From: Pseudomonas lini
Lineage (GTDB): Bacteria > Pseudomonadota > Gammaproteobacteria > Pseudomonadales > Pseudomonadaceae
Reading direction: 5' to 3'
DNA: 64,000 nt
Assembly: GCF_030812475.1 (NCBI RefSeq)
Contig: NZ_JAUSSR010000001.1
Span: 310,001 to 374,000, forward strand
Of the stretch, positions 26,505 to 34,335 are shown piece by piece. The first letter of the stretch is position 1. The number at the start of each line of letters is the position of its first letter. Made by a program: the position numbers and the translations under genes. The notes under the pieces were generated by a model that worked only from the letters and a program-made list of their open reading frames with translations, had not been told where the DNA came from and did not search any database.

Positions 26505-27699
26505 TTTCTGGCTCGCTGCAGGTCTGCTGCTTCTGGTTGCCCTGAGTTTTCTGTTGATCCCCGTTCTGCGTGGCCGTCGCGCCCAGCTTGAAGAGGATCG
26601 TACCGCCCTCAACGTCGCGCTGTATCAGGAGCGCGTGGCCGAACTGCAAACCCAGCAGGAGGAGGGCGTGCTCGACGCCGGCCAAATGGACACTGGTCGT
26701 GCCGAAGCCGCTCGTGAGCTGCTGGCGGACACTGAAGGCGTCGAGGCACCGCGAGTGTCGCGCCTGGGCAAACCGTTGCCATTGCTGGCGGCGATTCTGG
26801 TGCCGGTGCTGGGCCTTGGCCTGTACCTGCATTTCGGGGCCAGCGACAAGGTCGAGCTGACCCGGGAATTCACCCAGGCGCCACAGTCGATGGAAGAGAT
26901 GACCCGTCGCCTGGAGCGCGCGGTCGAGGCGCAGCCGGATTCGGCTGAAGGCCTGTATTTCCTCGGTCGCACCTACATGGCTCAGGATCGTCCTGCTGAC
27001 GCAGCGAAGATCTTCGAACGTGCAGCTAACGTGGCCGGTCGTCAGCCGGAGTTGCTCGGCCAATGGGCCCAGGCCCAATACTTCGCCGATGGCAAGAAGT
27101 GGTCGGACAAGATCCAGGCACTGACCGACGAAGCGCTCAAGGCCGATCCGAAGGAAGTCACCAGCCTTGGCCTGCTCGGTATCGCCGCCTTCGAAAGCGA
27201 GCGTTACCAGGACGCCATCGACTATTGGAATCGCCTGCTCACGCAATTGCCGCCGGATGACAACTCCCGAGCCGCGCTGCAAGGCGGGATTGCTCGGGCC
27301 AGCGAAAAACTCGTCGCCGGCGGCGGCAAATTGGCCGAGGCGCCGGCTGCCAAGGTCGCGGCGGTGCTCAAGGTCCGTGTGGATCTTTCACCCGAGCTCA
27401 AGGCCAAGGTCCAGCCGGGCGACAGCGTGTTCATCTTTGCCCGGGCCACATCCGGCCCACCGGCGCCACTGGCCGCCAAACGCCTGACCGTGGCCGACTT
27501 GCCGGCGACCGTCGAACTGGGCGATGCCGATGCCATGATGCCGCAGTTGAAACTGTCGAACTTCCCTGAAGTCCAACTGGTTGCGCGCATCTCCCGCGCC
27601 GGCCAGCCGACGGCGGGCGAATGGATCGGTCGCAGCCAGCCCTTGGCCAGCAGTACCACCGCACAGCAACAACTGACCATCGACAGTCCGGATAAATGA
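26497..27699 (+). CDS. ccmI: Cytochrome c maturation TPR protein CcmI (CycH)
   Basis: 400 residues. Two N-terminal membrane helices ([20 protein letters not shown], and [20 protein letters not shown] near 90-110) are followed by TPR repeats (about 130-260) and a C-terminal domain. It chaperones apocytochrome c to the heme lyase. The start overlaps the ccmH end by eight bases; the much longer frame upstream lies inside ccmH. Confidence 0.9.
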   Translation: MIDFWLAAGLLLLVALSFLLIPVLRGRRAQLEEDRTALNVALYQERVAELQTQQEEGVLDAGQMDTGRAEAARELLADTEGVEAPRVSRLGKPLPLLAAILVPVLGLGLYLHFGASDKVELTREFTQAPQSMEEMTRRLERAVEAQPDSAEGLYFLGRTYMAQDRPADAAKIFERAANVAGRQPELLGQWAQAQYFADGKKWSDKIQALTDEALKADPKEVTSLGLLGIAAFESERYQDAIDYWNRLLTQLPPDDNSRAALQGGIARASEKLVAGGGKLAEAPAAKVAAVLKVRVDLSPELKAKVQPGDSVFIFARATSGPPAPLAAKRLTVADLPATVELGDADAMMPQLKLSNFPEVQLVARISRAGQPTAGEWIGRSQPLASSTTAQQQLTIDSPDK

Positions 27700-27713
27700 C
27701 AGGAAACGCAACC

Positions 27714-28124
27714 ATGACCGCCATCGCTCGTATCACCCTGCTCAGTATGGTCCTGGGGTTAAGCGCTTGCGCGGTCCAGCGGCCTCAGCCGACGCCGACG
27801 CCACAGCCGCCGATCCCGCCCTCGCAGCCCCGCCCGACGCCGTCCACCGCCCCGACGCCGAGCAAGCCGAGCATTCCGGCCAAGCCCGCCAAACCGCTGC
27901 CCCGCACCTCCGCCAGTTTCGCCCCGCCGCCCGGTGGCAACAGCCACTGGGATCCCAAGCTGGGGGTCTACGTGCTCGAAGATCAGACCAATACCTTCTA
28001 CCGCCAGCGCACCTACTACCGCTGGAACAACGGCTGGAGTCGTTCGATCAGCCCGAACGGGCCGTGGGAAGACACCACTATCCAGGGTGTGCCGGGCGGG
28101 TTGGGACGGCAGTTCGGGAAGTAA
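27714..28124 (+). CDS. Small proline-rich predicted lipoprotein
   Basis: 136 residues. A lipobox is present in MTAIARITLLSMVLGLSAC (Cys 19). A Pro-rich stretch (about 24-65) precedes a compact C-terminal part (SHWDPKLGVYVLEDQTNTFY, YRWNNGWSRSISPNGPWE) with repeated Tyr/Trp. ATG 27714 follows AGGAAA; an ATG at 27696 is upstream in frame but would hide the lipobox. It is the last gene of the ccm transcript, ahead of a terminator. The function is unknown. Confidence 0.75.
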   Translation: MTAIARITLLSMVLGLSACAVQRPQPTPTPQPPIPPSQPRPTPSTAPTPSKPSIPAKPAKPLPRTSASFAPPPGGNSHWDPKLGVYVLEDQTNTFYRQRTYYRWNNGWSRSISPNGPWEDTTIQGVPGGLGRQFGK

Positions 28125-28142
28125 ATAGTCAGCACGAAACAC

Positions 28143-28165
28143 GGCGACCTTCGGGTCGCCTTTTT
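28143..28165 (+). terminator. Intrinsic terminator after the ccm operon
   Basis: GGCGACCTTCGGGTCGCC forms a seven-bp GC stem with a TTCG tetraloop, followed by TTTTT. It lies 19 bp after the lipoprotein stop. Confidence 0.9.
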
Positions 28166-28240
28166 GATCAAATAGACACGGAGCCAGGACGGCCTGCCGG
28201 TGGTCCGACAAGTCTGGCGACAGGCGAAGAGGGTATTTTG

Positions 28241-28810
28241 ATGGCGGGCAGGTTGATCTATCTCATCGGACCTTCCGGTTCGGGCAAGGACAGCCTGTTG
28301 GATGCAGCACGAGCGCCATTGGCCGATCGCGGCTGTCGGATGGTGCGGCGGGTCATCACCCGCTCGGCGGAAGCAGTGGGGGAAGCGGCGCATGGCGTGA
28401 GTGCGCAACGGTTTGCCGAGATGGAGGCGCAGGGCGCGTTTGCCCTGAGCTGGCATGCCAATGGCCTGGCCTACGGCATCCCGCGTGAAATCGACGACTG
28501 GCTGGCGGCAGGTCAGGACGTACTGGTCAATGGCTCGCGCGGCCATCTGCCGGCTACGCGCCGGCGTTATCCTGACCTGCTCGTGCTGTTGCTGACCGTC
28601 GATCAAGCCGTTTTGCGCCAGCGCCTGCTGGCACGGGGGCGGGAGTCGGTCGCCGAGATCGAGGCGCGGCTGGCGCGCAATGCCCGCTTCAGCGAGCGGG
28701 TGCTCGCCGCGCACGATCCGGCAGTGCGTGTGATCGACAACTCGGGGCCGCTGGAACACACGGTCGATCGTTTGCTAGCCTGCATCGACGGTCAATCCGA
28801 ATGCGCCTGA
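28241..28810 (+). CDS. phnN: Ribose 1,5-bisphosphate phosphokinase PhnN
   Basis: 189 residues, guanylate-kinase-like P-loop fold: GPSGSGKDSLLDAARAPL, RRVITRS, then AFALSWHANGLAYGIPREID and VLVNGSRGHLP. The enzyme makes PRPP from ribose 1,5-bisphosphate in phosphonate degradation. No other phn gene is nearby, so it is an orphan copy here. GAAGAGGG lies upstream of the ATG at 28241. Confidence 0.85.
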   Translation: MAGRLIYLIGPSGSGKDSLLDAARAPLADRGCRMVRRVITRSAEAVGEAAHGVSAQRFAEMEAQGAFALSWHANGLAYGIPREIDDWLAAGQDVLVNGSRGHLPATRRRYPDLLVLLLTVDQAVLRQRLLARGRESVAEIEARLARNARFSERVLAAHDPAVRVIDNSGPLEHTVDRLLACIDGQSECA

Positions 28811-28871
28811 CAAATCACACCCCGTAAAACAACCAACCGTCGTCCTCTCGGTTTTTGTGCTTGAGTAAAGA

Positions 28872-28885
28872 TAACTCTAGGGTTA
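28872..28885 (+). promoter_or_regulatory. Candidate HicB operator
   Basis: TAACTCTAGGGTTA is an inverted repeat 32 bp before hicA, partly extended outward by AAAG and CTTT. HicB antitoxins with ribbon-helix-helix domains bind such palindromes to repress their own promoter. This assignment is inference. Confidence 0.35.
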
Positions 28886-28916
28886 CTTTTGTTGAGGCCA
28901 AAGCAAGGAGGCTGGG

Positions 28917-29129
28917 GTGCAGAGCAGGTTATTGATCAAGGAGCTGGAAGAGGCGGGCTGGACGCTGGATCGGGTCACTGGCAGTCATCACATTTTCACT
29001 CACCGCTACAACCCATACACGATTCCCGTCCCTCATCCGAAAAAGGATTTACCTATCGGGACGATCAAAAGCATCAGGAGGCGCGCCGGGCTGATCTGCC
29101 CGCGAGCCGGTTGCACAGGAGATCCATAA
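28917..29129 (+). CDS. hicA: HicA-type mRNA interferase toxin
   Basis: 70 residues from a GTG at 28917, with AAGGAGG just upstream. The small dsRBD-like fold is evident: LIKELEEAGWTLDRVTGSHH, with catalytic His 24 or 25 in GSHHIF, and VPHPKKDLPIGTIKSIRRRA. It is slightly longer than most HicA proteins (about 60) because of a C-terminal extension (PRAGCTGDP). The stop overlaps the hicB ATG by one base. Confidence 0.9.
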   Translation: MQSRLLIKELEEAGWTLDRVTGSHHIFTHRYNPYTIPVPHPKKDLPIGTIKSIRRRAGLICPRAGCTGDP

Positions 29130-29533
29130 TGCAATATCCAATCTGTATCGAGTGGGGCGACGAGAACACCGCCATCGGTATTCAGATCCCCGATATTCCA
29201 GGCGCGGTAACCGCCGGGGATACGTTTGAAGATGCCTACAACGCTGCAATCGAAATAGCCCACATCATGCTGCAGGAAATAGCGGCCGACGGGGAATCGA
29301 TTCCCATGCCGAGTTCGGCGGCTGCGCATCGCAACAATCCCGAATTTGTCGACATGGGCTGGGGCATGCTGGAGCTGGACATCGCGCCGTATATGGGCAG
29401 GACCGAGAAAGTCAATGTGACGTTGCCTGGCTATGTGATCCAGCGTATTGACCGCTATGTGCGCGAGCACAATGTCAAAAGCCGCTCCTCCTTCCTGGCG
29501 GATGCGGCGATGGAGAAGCTGGTTCGGCATTGA
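29129..29533 (+). CDS. hicB: HicB-type antitoxin
   Basis: 134 residues. An N-terminal partial RNase H-like domain (YPICIEWGDENTAIGIQIPD, PGAVTAGDTFEDAYNAAIEI) and a C-terminal ribbon-helix-helix segment (VNVTLPGYVIQRIDRYV ... SRSSFLADAAMEKL). It neutralises HicA and probably represses the pair. CAGGAGATCC is the ribosome binding site inside hicA. Confidence 0.9.
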   Translation: MQYPICIEWGDENTAIGIQIPDIPGAVTAGDTFEDAYNAAIEIAHIMLQEIAADGESIPMPSSAAAHRNNPEFVDMGWGMLELDIAPYMGRTEKVNVTLPGYVIQRIDRYVREHNVKSRSSFLADAAMEKLVRH

Positions 29534-29552
29534 GTGGTGTCAGTCATGTCGC

Positions 29553-29607
29553 CATCGTCGGGTCGCCGCCCGGCTTGCTCAAAGCGGCGATCCGACGATG
29601 CTTTTTT
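29553..29607 (+). terminator. Hairpin with T-tract after hicAB
   Basis: CATCGTCGG.TCGCCGC (from 29553) pairs with GCGGCGATCCGACGATG (to 29600), with one mismatch, and TTTTTT follows at 29602. It serves as the 3' end of hicAB and lies between two convergent genes. Confidence 0.8.
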
Positions 29608-29611
29608 ACCT

Positions 29612-30817
29612 TTACGCGGTAGCGAGCGAGCGCTTCTCTGAAACGCTCAAAAACCGCAACAACGCCAGCAACGGGAACGCACTGCCGACGATCACGATCC
29701 ACAACCAGCCGCCATGCTCATACACCGCACTGGCCACCGACGAACCAAACGCGCCGCCGATGAAGATGCTGGTCATGTACAACGCATTCAACCGGCTGCG
29801 GCTTTTGGCGTCGAGGGCGTAGACCGCGCGTTGGCCGAGGACCATGTTCATCTGCACACAGAAGTCGAGCACCACACCGGTGACCGCCAGGCCGATGACG
29901 CTGTAGACCGGATGGATGAAGGCCGGCAGGAAGCTCAGGCTGGCGAACAGCAGCGCCAGGAGTGACGCCATGCGGGTGTGGCCGGCATCGGCCAAGCGAC
30001 CGGCGATGGGCGCGGCTATGGCGCCAATGGCTCCAACCAGGGCAAAAACGGCGATCTGGGTTTGCGACAAGCCATGATTGCGCGCCAGTTCAAGCGGCAC
30101 GGCAGTCCAGAACAGGCTGAAGGTCGCGAACATGCAGCCTTGGTAAAACGCGCGTTGACGCAGTACCGGTTCTTTACGCAACAGTGTCCAGAGCGAACCC
30201 AACAACTGGCCATAAGTCGCGCTGTGATCAGGCTGGCGCTTTGGAATGGTCACGGCCAACACGACGCTGATTGCCGCCATCAGTGCCGCTGCAATCACAA
30301 ACATCGCCCGCCAGCCGAAATGGTCAGCCACTATGCTGGACACTGGTCGCGCCAATAGAATCCCCAGCAGCAAGCCGCCCATGATCCCGCCGACCACACG
30401 ACCGCGAGACTCTTCCGGTGCCAGGTGCGCAGCCAGGGGAATCAGGATCTGCACCGACACTGAACTGAAACCCACCAGCAGCGAAATCAGCAAGAACACG
30501 TTCGGCTGATCGGTGAGCGCCGCGCCCAGCAGACTGGCAATTGCCACCACACTGGTGATGATCATCAGCCGGCGGTTCTCGAGCAGATCACCCAGCGGCA
30601 CCAGGAATAACATGCCCAACGCGTAACCGATCTGGGTCAGCGAAACGATGAAACTGGCCATGGAGTTGGTCAAACCGACATCCGGAGCGATCAGGTCGAT
30701 GATCGGCTGGGCGTAATAGAGGTTGGCCACAATGGCGCCGCAGCAGAAGGCGAATAGCAGCACCATCCCTCTGGTCATTGTCACGGTGCTGTGGGACACC
30801 TGGGTTGCACGGCTCAT
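29612..30817 (-). CDS. MFS transporter of the DHA1 type
   Basis: 401 residues with 12 predicted membrane helices and MFS motif A-like LGDLLENRRLM between helices 2 and 3; the second half repeats it (GRLADAGHTRMASLL). The N-terminus after helix 1 has GAIVANLYYAQPIIDLIAPD, common in drug/proton antiporters of this group. The substrate is unknown. No regulator gene is adjacent. Confidence 0.85.
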   Translation of the reverse strand: MSRATQVSHSTVTMTRGMVLLFAFCCGAIVANLYYAQPIIDLIAPDVGLTNSMASFIVSLTQIGYALGMLFLVPLGDLLENRRLMIITSVVAIASLLGAALTDQPNVFLLISLLVGFSSVSVQILIPLAAHLAPEESRGRVVGGIMGGLLLGILLARPVSSIVADHFGWRAMFVIAAALMAAISVVLAVTIPKRQPDHSATYGQLLGSLWTLLRKEPVLRQRAFYQGCMFATFSLFWTAVPLELARNHGLSQTQIAVFALVGAIGAIAAPIAGRLADAGHTRMASLLALLFASLSFLPAFIHPVYSVIGLAVTGVVLDFCVQMNMVLGQRAVYALDAKSRSRLNALYMTSIFIGGAFGSSVASAVYEHGGWLWIVIVGSAFPLLALLRFLSVSEKRSLATA

Positions 30818-30956
30818 AACGGGTCTCGCTGAACTGAAGTGAAGGCACGCAGGCTAAGCGGCGGGCCAAAGCGGCGGAAGAGGGATTGGCGTGATAGTCA
30901 TTATTCCTGTGCGAAATGAATGCCCGGTCGAGTGGTGGCCGAAGTGCCGCTCCTAC
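30818..30956. other. Upstream region of the MFS gene
   Basis: 139 bp between the MFS start and the composite palindrome. No gene is seen. It should hold the MFS promoter on the minus strand, but I cannot assign it with confidence. Confidence 0.3.
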
Positions 30957-31166
30957 AAAAAAGGCGGCCTGCAGAGGTTAATGCCAATCAGTTAAGCGAA
31001 TGCGGTTCACACTGTGGGAGCGAGCTTGCTCGCGATGGACTCGAGAGCGCTGCGTTTAACCAGCAAACACGCGTCATCGTTAACGACCATCGCGAGCAAG
31101 CTCGCTACCACAGTGTGAAGCACATTCGCTTAACTGATCGGCATTAACCTGTGAAGGCCGCCTTTT
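30957..31166. terminator. ~210-nt composite palindrome: REP doublet nested in the sbp terminator
   Basis: Outer arms AAAAGGCGGCCTGCAGAGG and CCTGTGAAGGCCGCCTTTT pair. Next inward, TTAATGCCAATCAGTTAAGC pairs with GCTTAACTGATCGGCATTAA; then come AATG/CATT and the REP arms TGTGGGAGCGAGCTTGCTCG and CGAGCAAGCTCGCTACCACA, around a 47-nt centre. The outermost part has the shape of a Rho-independent terminator for sbp (minus strand), so the REP doublet seems to sit inside its loop. Confidence 0.8.
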
Positions 31167-31181
31167 CGTTGGTCTCAGGGA

Positions 31182-32180
31182 TTACTGACCGCTGTAGATC
31201 TGATCAAAAATCCCGCCATCATTGAAGTGGGTCTTCTGTACGGTACGCCAGTCACCAAAGGTCTTTTCGACCGAGAGGAAGTCCACTTTCGGGAAGCGGT
31301 CGGTGTACTTCGCCAACACCGCCGGATCGCGCGGACGCAAGTAGTTCGCCGCGGCAATCTCCTGACCTTCCGGCGACCACAGGTACTTCAGGTATTCCTC
31401 GGCGGCGGCGCGGGTGCCTTTCTTCTCGACCACTTTGTCGACCACGGAGACCGGCGGCTCGGCTTCGGCGGAGACGCTTGGGTAGATGACTTCGAACTGA
31501 TCGCGGCCAAACTCGCGGGCGATCATTTCCGCTTCGTTTTCAAAGGTCACCAGCACGTCGCCAAGCTGGTTGGTCATGAAGGTGGTGGTGGCTGCACGGC
31601 CACCGGTGTCCAGCACCGGCGCTTGTTTGAACAGCTTGCCGACGAAATCCTTGGCCTTGGTTTCGTCACCGCCGTTTTTCAGCACATAACCCCAGGCCGA
31701 CAGATAGGTATAGCGGCCGTTACCCGAGGTTTTCGGGTTCGGCACAATCACTTGCACGCCATCCTTGAGCAGGTCCGGCCAGTCTTTCAGGGCTTTCGGG
31801 TTGCCTTTGCGCACGATGAACACGGTGGCCGAGGTGAAGGGCGCACTGTTGTTCGGCAAGCGAGTGACCCAGTTGTCCGGGATCAGTTTGCCGTTGTCCG
31901 CCAGCGCATTGATGTCAGTGGCCATGTTCATGGTGATGACGTCGGCTGGCAGGCCGTCGATCACGGAGCGCGCCTGTTTGCTGGAGCCACCGAAGGACAT
32001 CTGCAGGGTGATGTTTTCGTTGTGCTCGGCTTTCCAGTGTTTCTGGAAGGCCGTGTTGTAGTCCTTGTAGAAATCGCGCATCACGTCGTAGGAAACGTTC
32101 AGCAGGGTGGGTGCGGCCTGAGCCACGCTGGTCAGGGCCAGGCCTGCGGCCAGAAGTGAGGCGCCAAAGAGTTTTTTCAC
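31182..32180 (-). CDS. sbp: Periplasmic sulfate-binding protein
   Basis: 332 residues. Signal peptide (LLAAGLALTSVAQA, cleaved before APTLLN), then the sulfate-binding family blocks VSYDVMRDFYKDYNTAF, MSFGGSSKQARSVIDGLPAD, VIVPNPKTSGNGRYTYLSAW and TTFMTNQLGDVLVTFENEAE. It delivers sulfate or thiosulfate to the CysTWA transporter, whose genes are not in the window. The start is a GTG at 32180 with AAGGAA eight bases upstream. A promoter would have to lie in or beyond the adjacent REP-like palindrome. Confidence 0.92.
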   Translation of the reverse strand: MKKLFGASLLAAGLALTSVAQAAPTLLNVSYDVMRDFYKDYNTAFQKHWKAEHNENITLQMSFGGSSKQARSVIDGLPADVITMNMATDINALADNGKLIPDNWVTRLPNNSAPFTSATVFIVRKGNPKALKDWPDLLKDGVQVIVPNPKTSGNGRYTYLSAWGYVLKNGGDETKAKDFVGKLFKQAPVLDTGGRAATTTFMTNQLGDVLVTFENEAEMIAREFGRDQFEVIYPSVSAEAEPPVSVVDKVVEKKGTRAAAEEYLKYLWSPEGQEIAAANYLRPRDPAVLAKYTDRFPKVDFLSVEKTFGDWRTVQKTHFNDGGIFDQIYSGQ

Positions 32181-32199
32181 TGCGCATTCCTTGTTTTTT

Positions 32200-32329
32200 T
32201 GTAGGAGCCGGCTTGTCGAATCGTCGCACCGCAGCGAAGGTCTTTAACGATAACGCTGTTTGCCTGACGGAACGCGGCGCTCTTGAGACCTTCGCTGCGG
32301 TGCGACGATTCGACAAGCCAGCTCCTACA
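32200..32329. repeat. Inverted repeat with ~44-bp arms (REP-like, TTCGACAAGCC variety)
   Basis: Arms 32200-32243 and 32286-32329 are near-perfect inverted copies starting TGTAGGAGCCGGCTTGTCGA, extended by a CGTCGCACCGCAGCGAAGGT segment. The spacer contains TTTAACGATAACGCTGTTTG, as in other REP spacers of the window. It lies between sbp and the channel gene. Confidence 0.85.
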
Positions 32330-32428
32330 GGGGTTGTTTTTCAGTCATTAAAAAGAGGTGTTGCCACCGTTTTGCCAGCGACTATAGCCGGATGCCCATA
32401 GTCCTTTAAAGATTAAAAAGAGCTTTGC

Positions 32429-33253
32429 TTATTCCAGCTTCTTAAACAATGCGTTGCCACAGCGGGAGCAGAATGCCGCACCCTGTTCGTGGCTGTTTTT
32501 CTTGCACACCGGACAATCGGTCTGCTGCTGTTCACCGCGCATCGCGTTTGCCAGCTCGGCAGTGAAAATCCCGGTGGGCACGGCGATGATCGAGTAACCG
32601 GTAATCATCACCAAAGACGAAATTACCTGACCTAACGGTGTCTTGGGCACGATGTCGCCGAAACCTACAGTAGTCAGCGTCACAATAGCCCAATAGATGC
32701 CTTTGGGAATGCTGGTGAAGCCGTGTTCCGGTCCTTCGATTACATACATCAACGTGCCGAACACCGTGACCAGCGTGCAGACGCTGACCAGAAACACCAC
32801 GATCTTCTGCTTGCTGCCGCGCAACGCCGACATCAGGTAGTTGGCTTGCTTCAGATACGGGCTGAGCTTGAGCACGCGGAAAATTCGCAGCATCCGGATG
32901 ATCCGGATAATCAGCAAGTACTGCGCATCGCTGTAGTACAGCGCCAGGATCCCGGGCACGATCGCCAGCAAATCCACCAGCCCGTAGAAGCTGAACGCAT
33001 AGCGCAAAGGCTTGGGCGAGCAATACAGGCGAAGGCCATATTCGATGGCGAAGATGAGGGTGAAGCCCCATTCGATATAGGCCAGTACGTCGGCGTAGTT
33101 CTGATGGATCGTGTCGATGCTGTCGAGCATCACGATCACCAGGCTGGCGAGGATGATCAACAACAGAATGCCGTCGAAGCGCCGCCCAGCCTTGGTGTCG
33201 CTCTGGAAAACCATGACGTAAAGCTCTTCACGCCAGTTTTTATTGCTGTCCAT
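32429..33253 (-). CDS. Voltage-gated K+ channel with C-terminal zinc ribbon
   Basis: 274 residues, six membrane segments. S4 (about 116-130, IIRIIRMLRIFRVLKL) has Arg/Lys every third residue, and the pore filter TTVGFGD is at 194-200. After S6 a cytosolic tail carries CPVC (247, 250) and CSRC (262, 265), a four-cysteine zinc ribbon that is not part of the standard Kv architecture. ATG 33253 is chosen because S1 follows at the usual distance; the longer upstream frame overlaps the urea transporter end. No strong ribosome binding site is seen. Confidence 0.88.
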   Translation of the reverse strand: MDSNKNWREELYVMVFQSDTKAGRRFDGILLLIILASLVIVMLDSIDTIHQNYADVLAYIEWGFTLIFAIEYGLRLYCSPKPLRYAFSFYGLVDLLAIVPGILALYYSDAQYLLIIRIIRMLRIFRVLKLSPYLKQANYLMSALRGSKQKIVVFLVSVCTLVTVFGTLMYVIEGPEHGFTSIPKGIYWAIVTLTTVGFGDIVPKTPLGQVISSLVMITGYSIIAVPTGIFTAELANAMRGEQQQTDCPVCKKNSHEQGAAFCSRCGNALFKKLE

Positions 33254-33275
33254 GGGGGAACGCCTGAACCGGGAT

Positions 33276-34190
33276 TCAGCGAAGCCTAGGGTGATTCCCG
33301 GTGGTTGCGCAAGGCGCAGTGTCCTCGGCAGCCTGGCGCAGCACACGCATGCCCGCCCGGACCAGCCAGCAGGCAAGGATGAAAGGCGCGGTCAAGGTGA
33401 CCAGGCCGAGTGCGGCGAAGCCTGGGGTGAGCAGTATTGCCAGGACAATCCCCAGCAAGGGCAGCCAGGGCTGGCGGCGAACATGGCTGAAGGCGAGGGC
33501 GGCGAGCACTGCGTTGTAACCGCCCAAACCCAGCAGCGCGCTTGAAGTGTCGTGATGCACAAGGGCGAAGCCAGCGCCGGCGACAGAACCCGATACCGCC
33601 CAAAGAAAGGCGCGACGATCAGCGATCAGCAAACCCGCGGCAATCAGCGCACCGGCCAGCGGATGACCCAGAAACATCACCTGACCGAGCCCTTTCAATG
33701 GCGCGGCGATCAGGTTGAGTGCGTTCATTTCAATCAGCGGCGCAGGTGGGGCCGGGGCGGCGAAGGTGAGTAGCAGCCAACTGATTCCGACAAAGGGCGC
33801 CGTGTAGGCGGGCAGGCAATGGTGATCGCGGGCGAGCTTGAGCCATTGTTGGGTGAGCATCGCACTCAGGCCGCCGGCAGCGATGATCAGTGGTGGCAGC
33901 ATTGCTGACCAGGGGAAGTAAAGGCTCAGCAGCAAGCCGAGCAAAACACCGTTGTAACAGAACAGCCCGGCCTGGCGATCGGCCTTGGCGTAGCTGCGAC
34001 GTTGGGCGGTGAGCAATCCGGCGACGCCGCCCAGCAGTGCACCGCCGAGCAGGGAGGGCGCGGTGAAAAGAATCGCCAACAGGCACAGCAGGCCGCACAG
34101 CGGGTGACGCTGGAGGAAGATCTGGCTGAAGCCGTTGAGCAGGGCAGTGGCCCAGTCGGGGCAGTGGGTGTTGAAGTGGTGGGCAGGCAT
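33276..34190 (-). CDS. Urea transporter (UT family)
   Basis: 304 residues in two homologous membrane halves: FCYNGVLLGLLLSLYFPW in the first and LLGLGGYNAVLAALAFS in the second, the paired N-box regions of UT channels, with LNGFSQIFLQRHPLCGLL and LKGLGQVMFLGHPLAGALIA as matching helix starts. It lets urea cross the inner membrane passively. No urease genes are in the window. It reads in the same direction as the channel gene, 22 bp apart. Confidence 0.85.
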   Translation of the reverse strand: MPAHHFNTHCPDWATALLNGFSQIFLQRHPLCGLLCLLAILFTAPSLLGGALLGGVAGLLTAQRRSYAKADRQAGLFCYNGVLLGLLLSLYFPWSAMLPPLIIAAGGLSAMLTQQWLKLARDHHCLPAYTAPFVGISWLLLTFAAPAPPAPLIEMNALNLIAAPLKGLGQVMFLGHPLAGALIAAGLLIADRRAFLWAVSGSVAGAGFALVHHDTSSALLGLGGYNAVLAALAFSHVRRQPWLPLLGIVLAILLTPGFAALGLVTLTAPFILACWLVRAGMRVLRQAAEDTAPCATTGNHPRLR

Positions 34191-34226
34191 GGCAAATCTG
34201 AAAGTCAGTGGGAACGCGTTGCCTGC

Positions 34227-34319
34227 TTCGCGAGCAGGCTCGCTCCCACACTGAATTTCTGTTCAGTCATGAATCTGTGGTGAACACAAATCCAGTGTGG
34301 GAGCGAGCCTGCTCGCGAA
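34227..34319. repeat. REP doublet between pyk and the urea transporter
   Basis: TTCGCGAGCAGGCTCGCTCC and GTGTGGGAGCGAGCCTGCTC are inverted around a 45-nt spacer. The pyk stop lies 17 bp away. Confidence 0.85.
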
Positions 34320-34335
34320 GAGGCCGGTACAGGCG

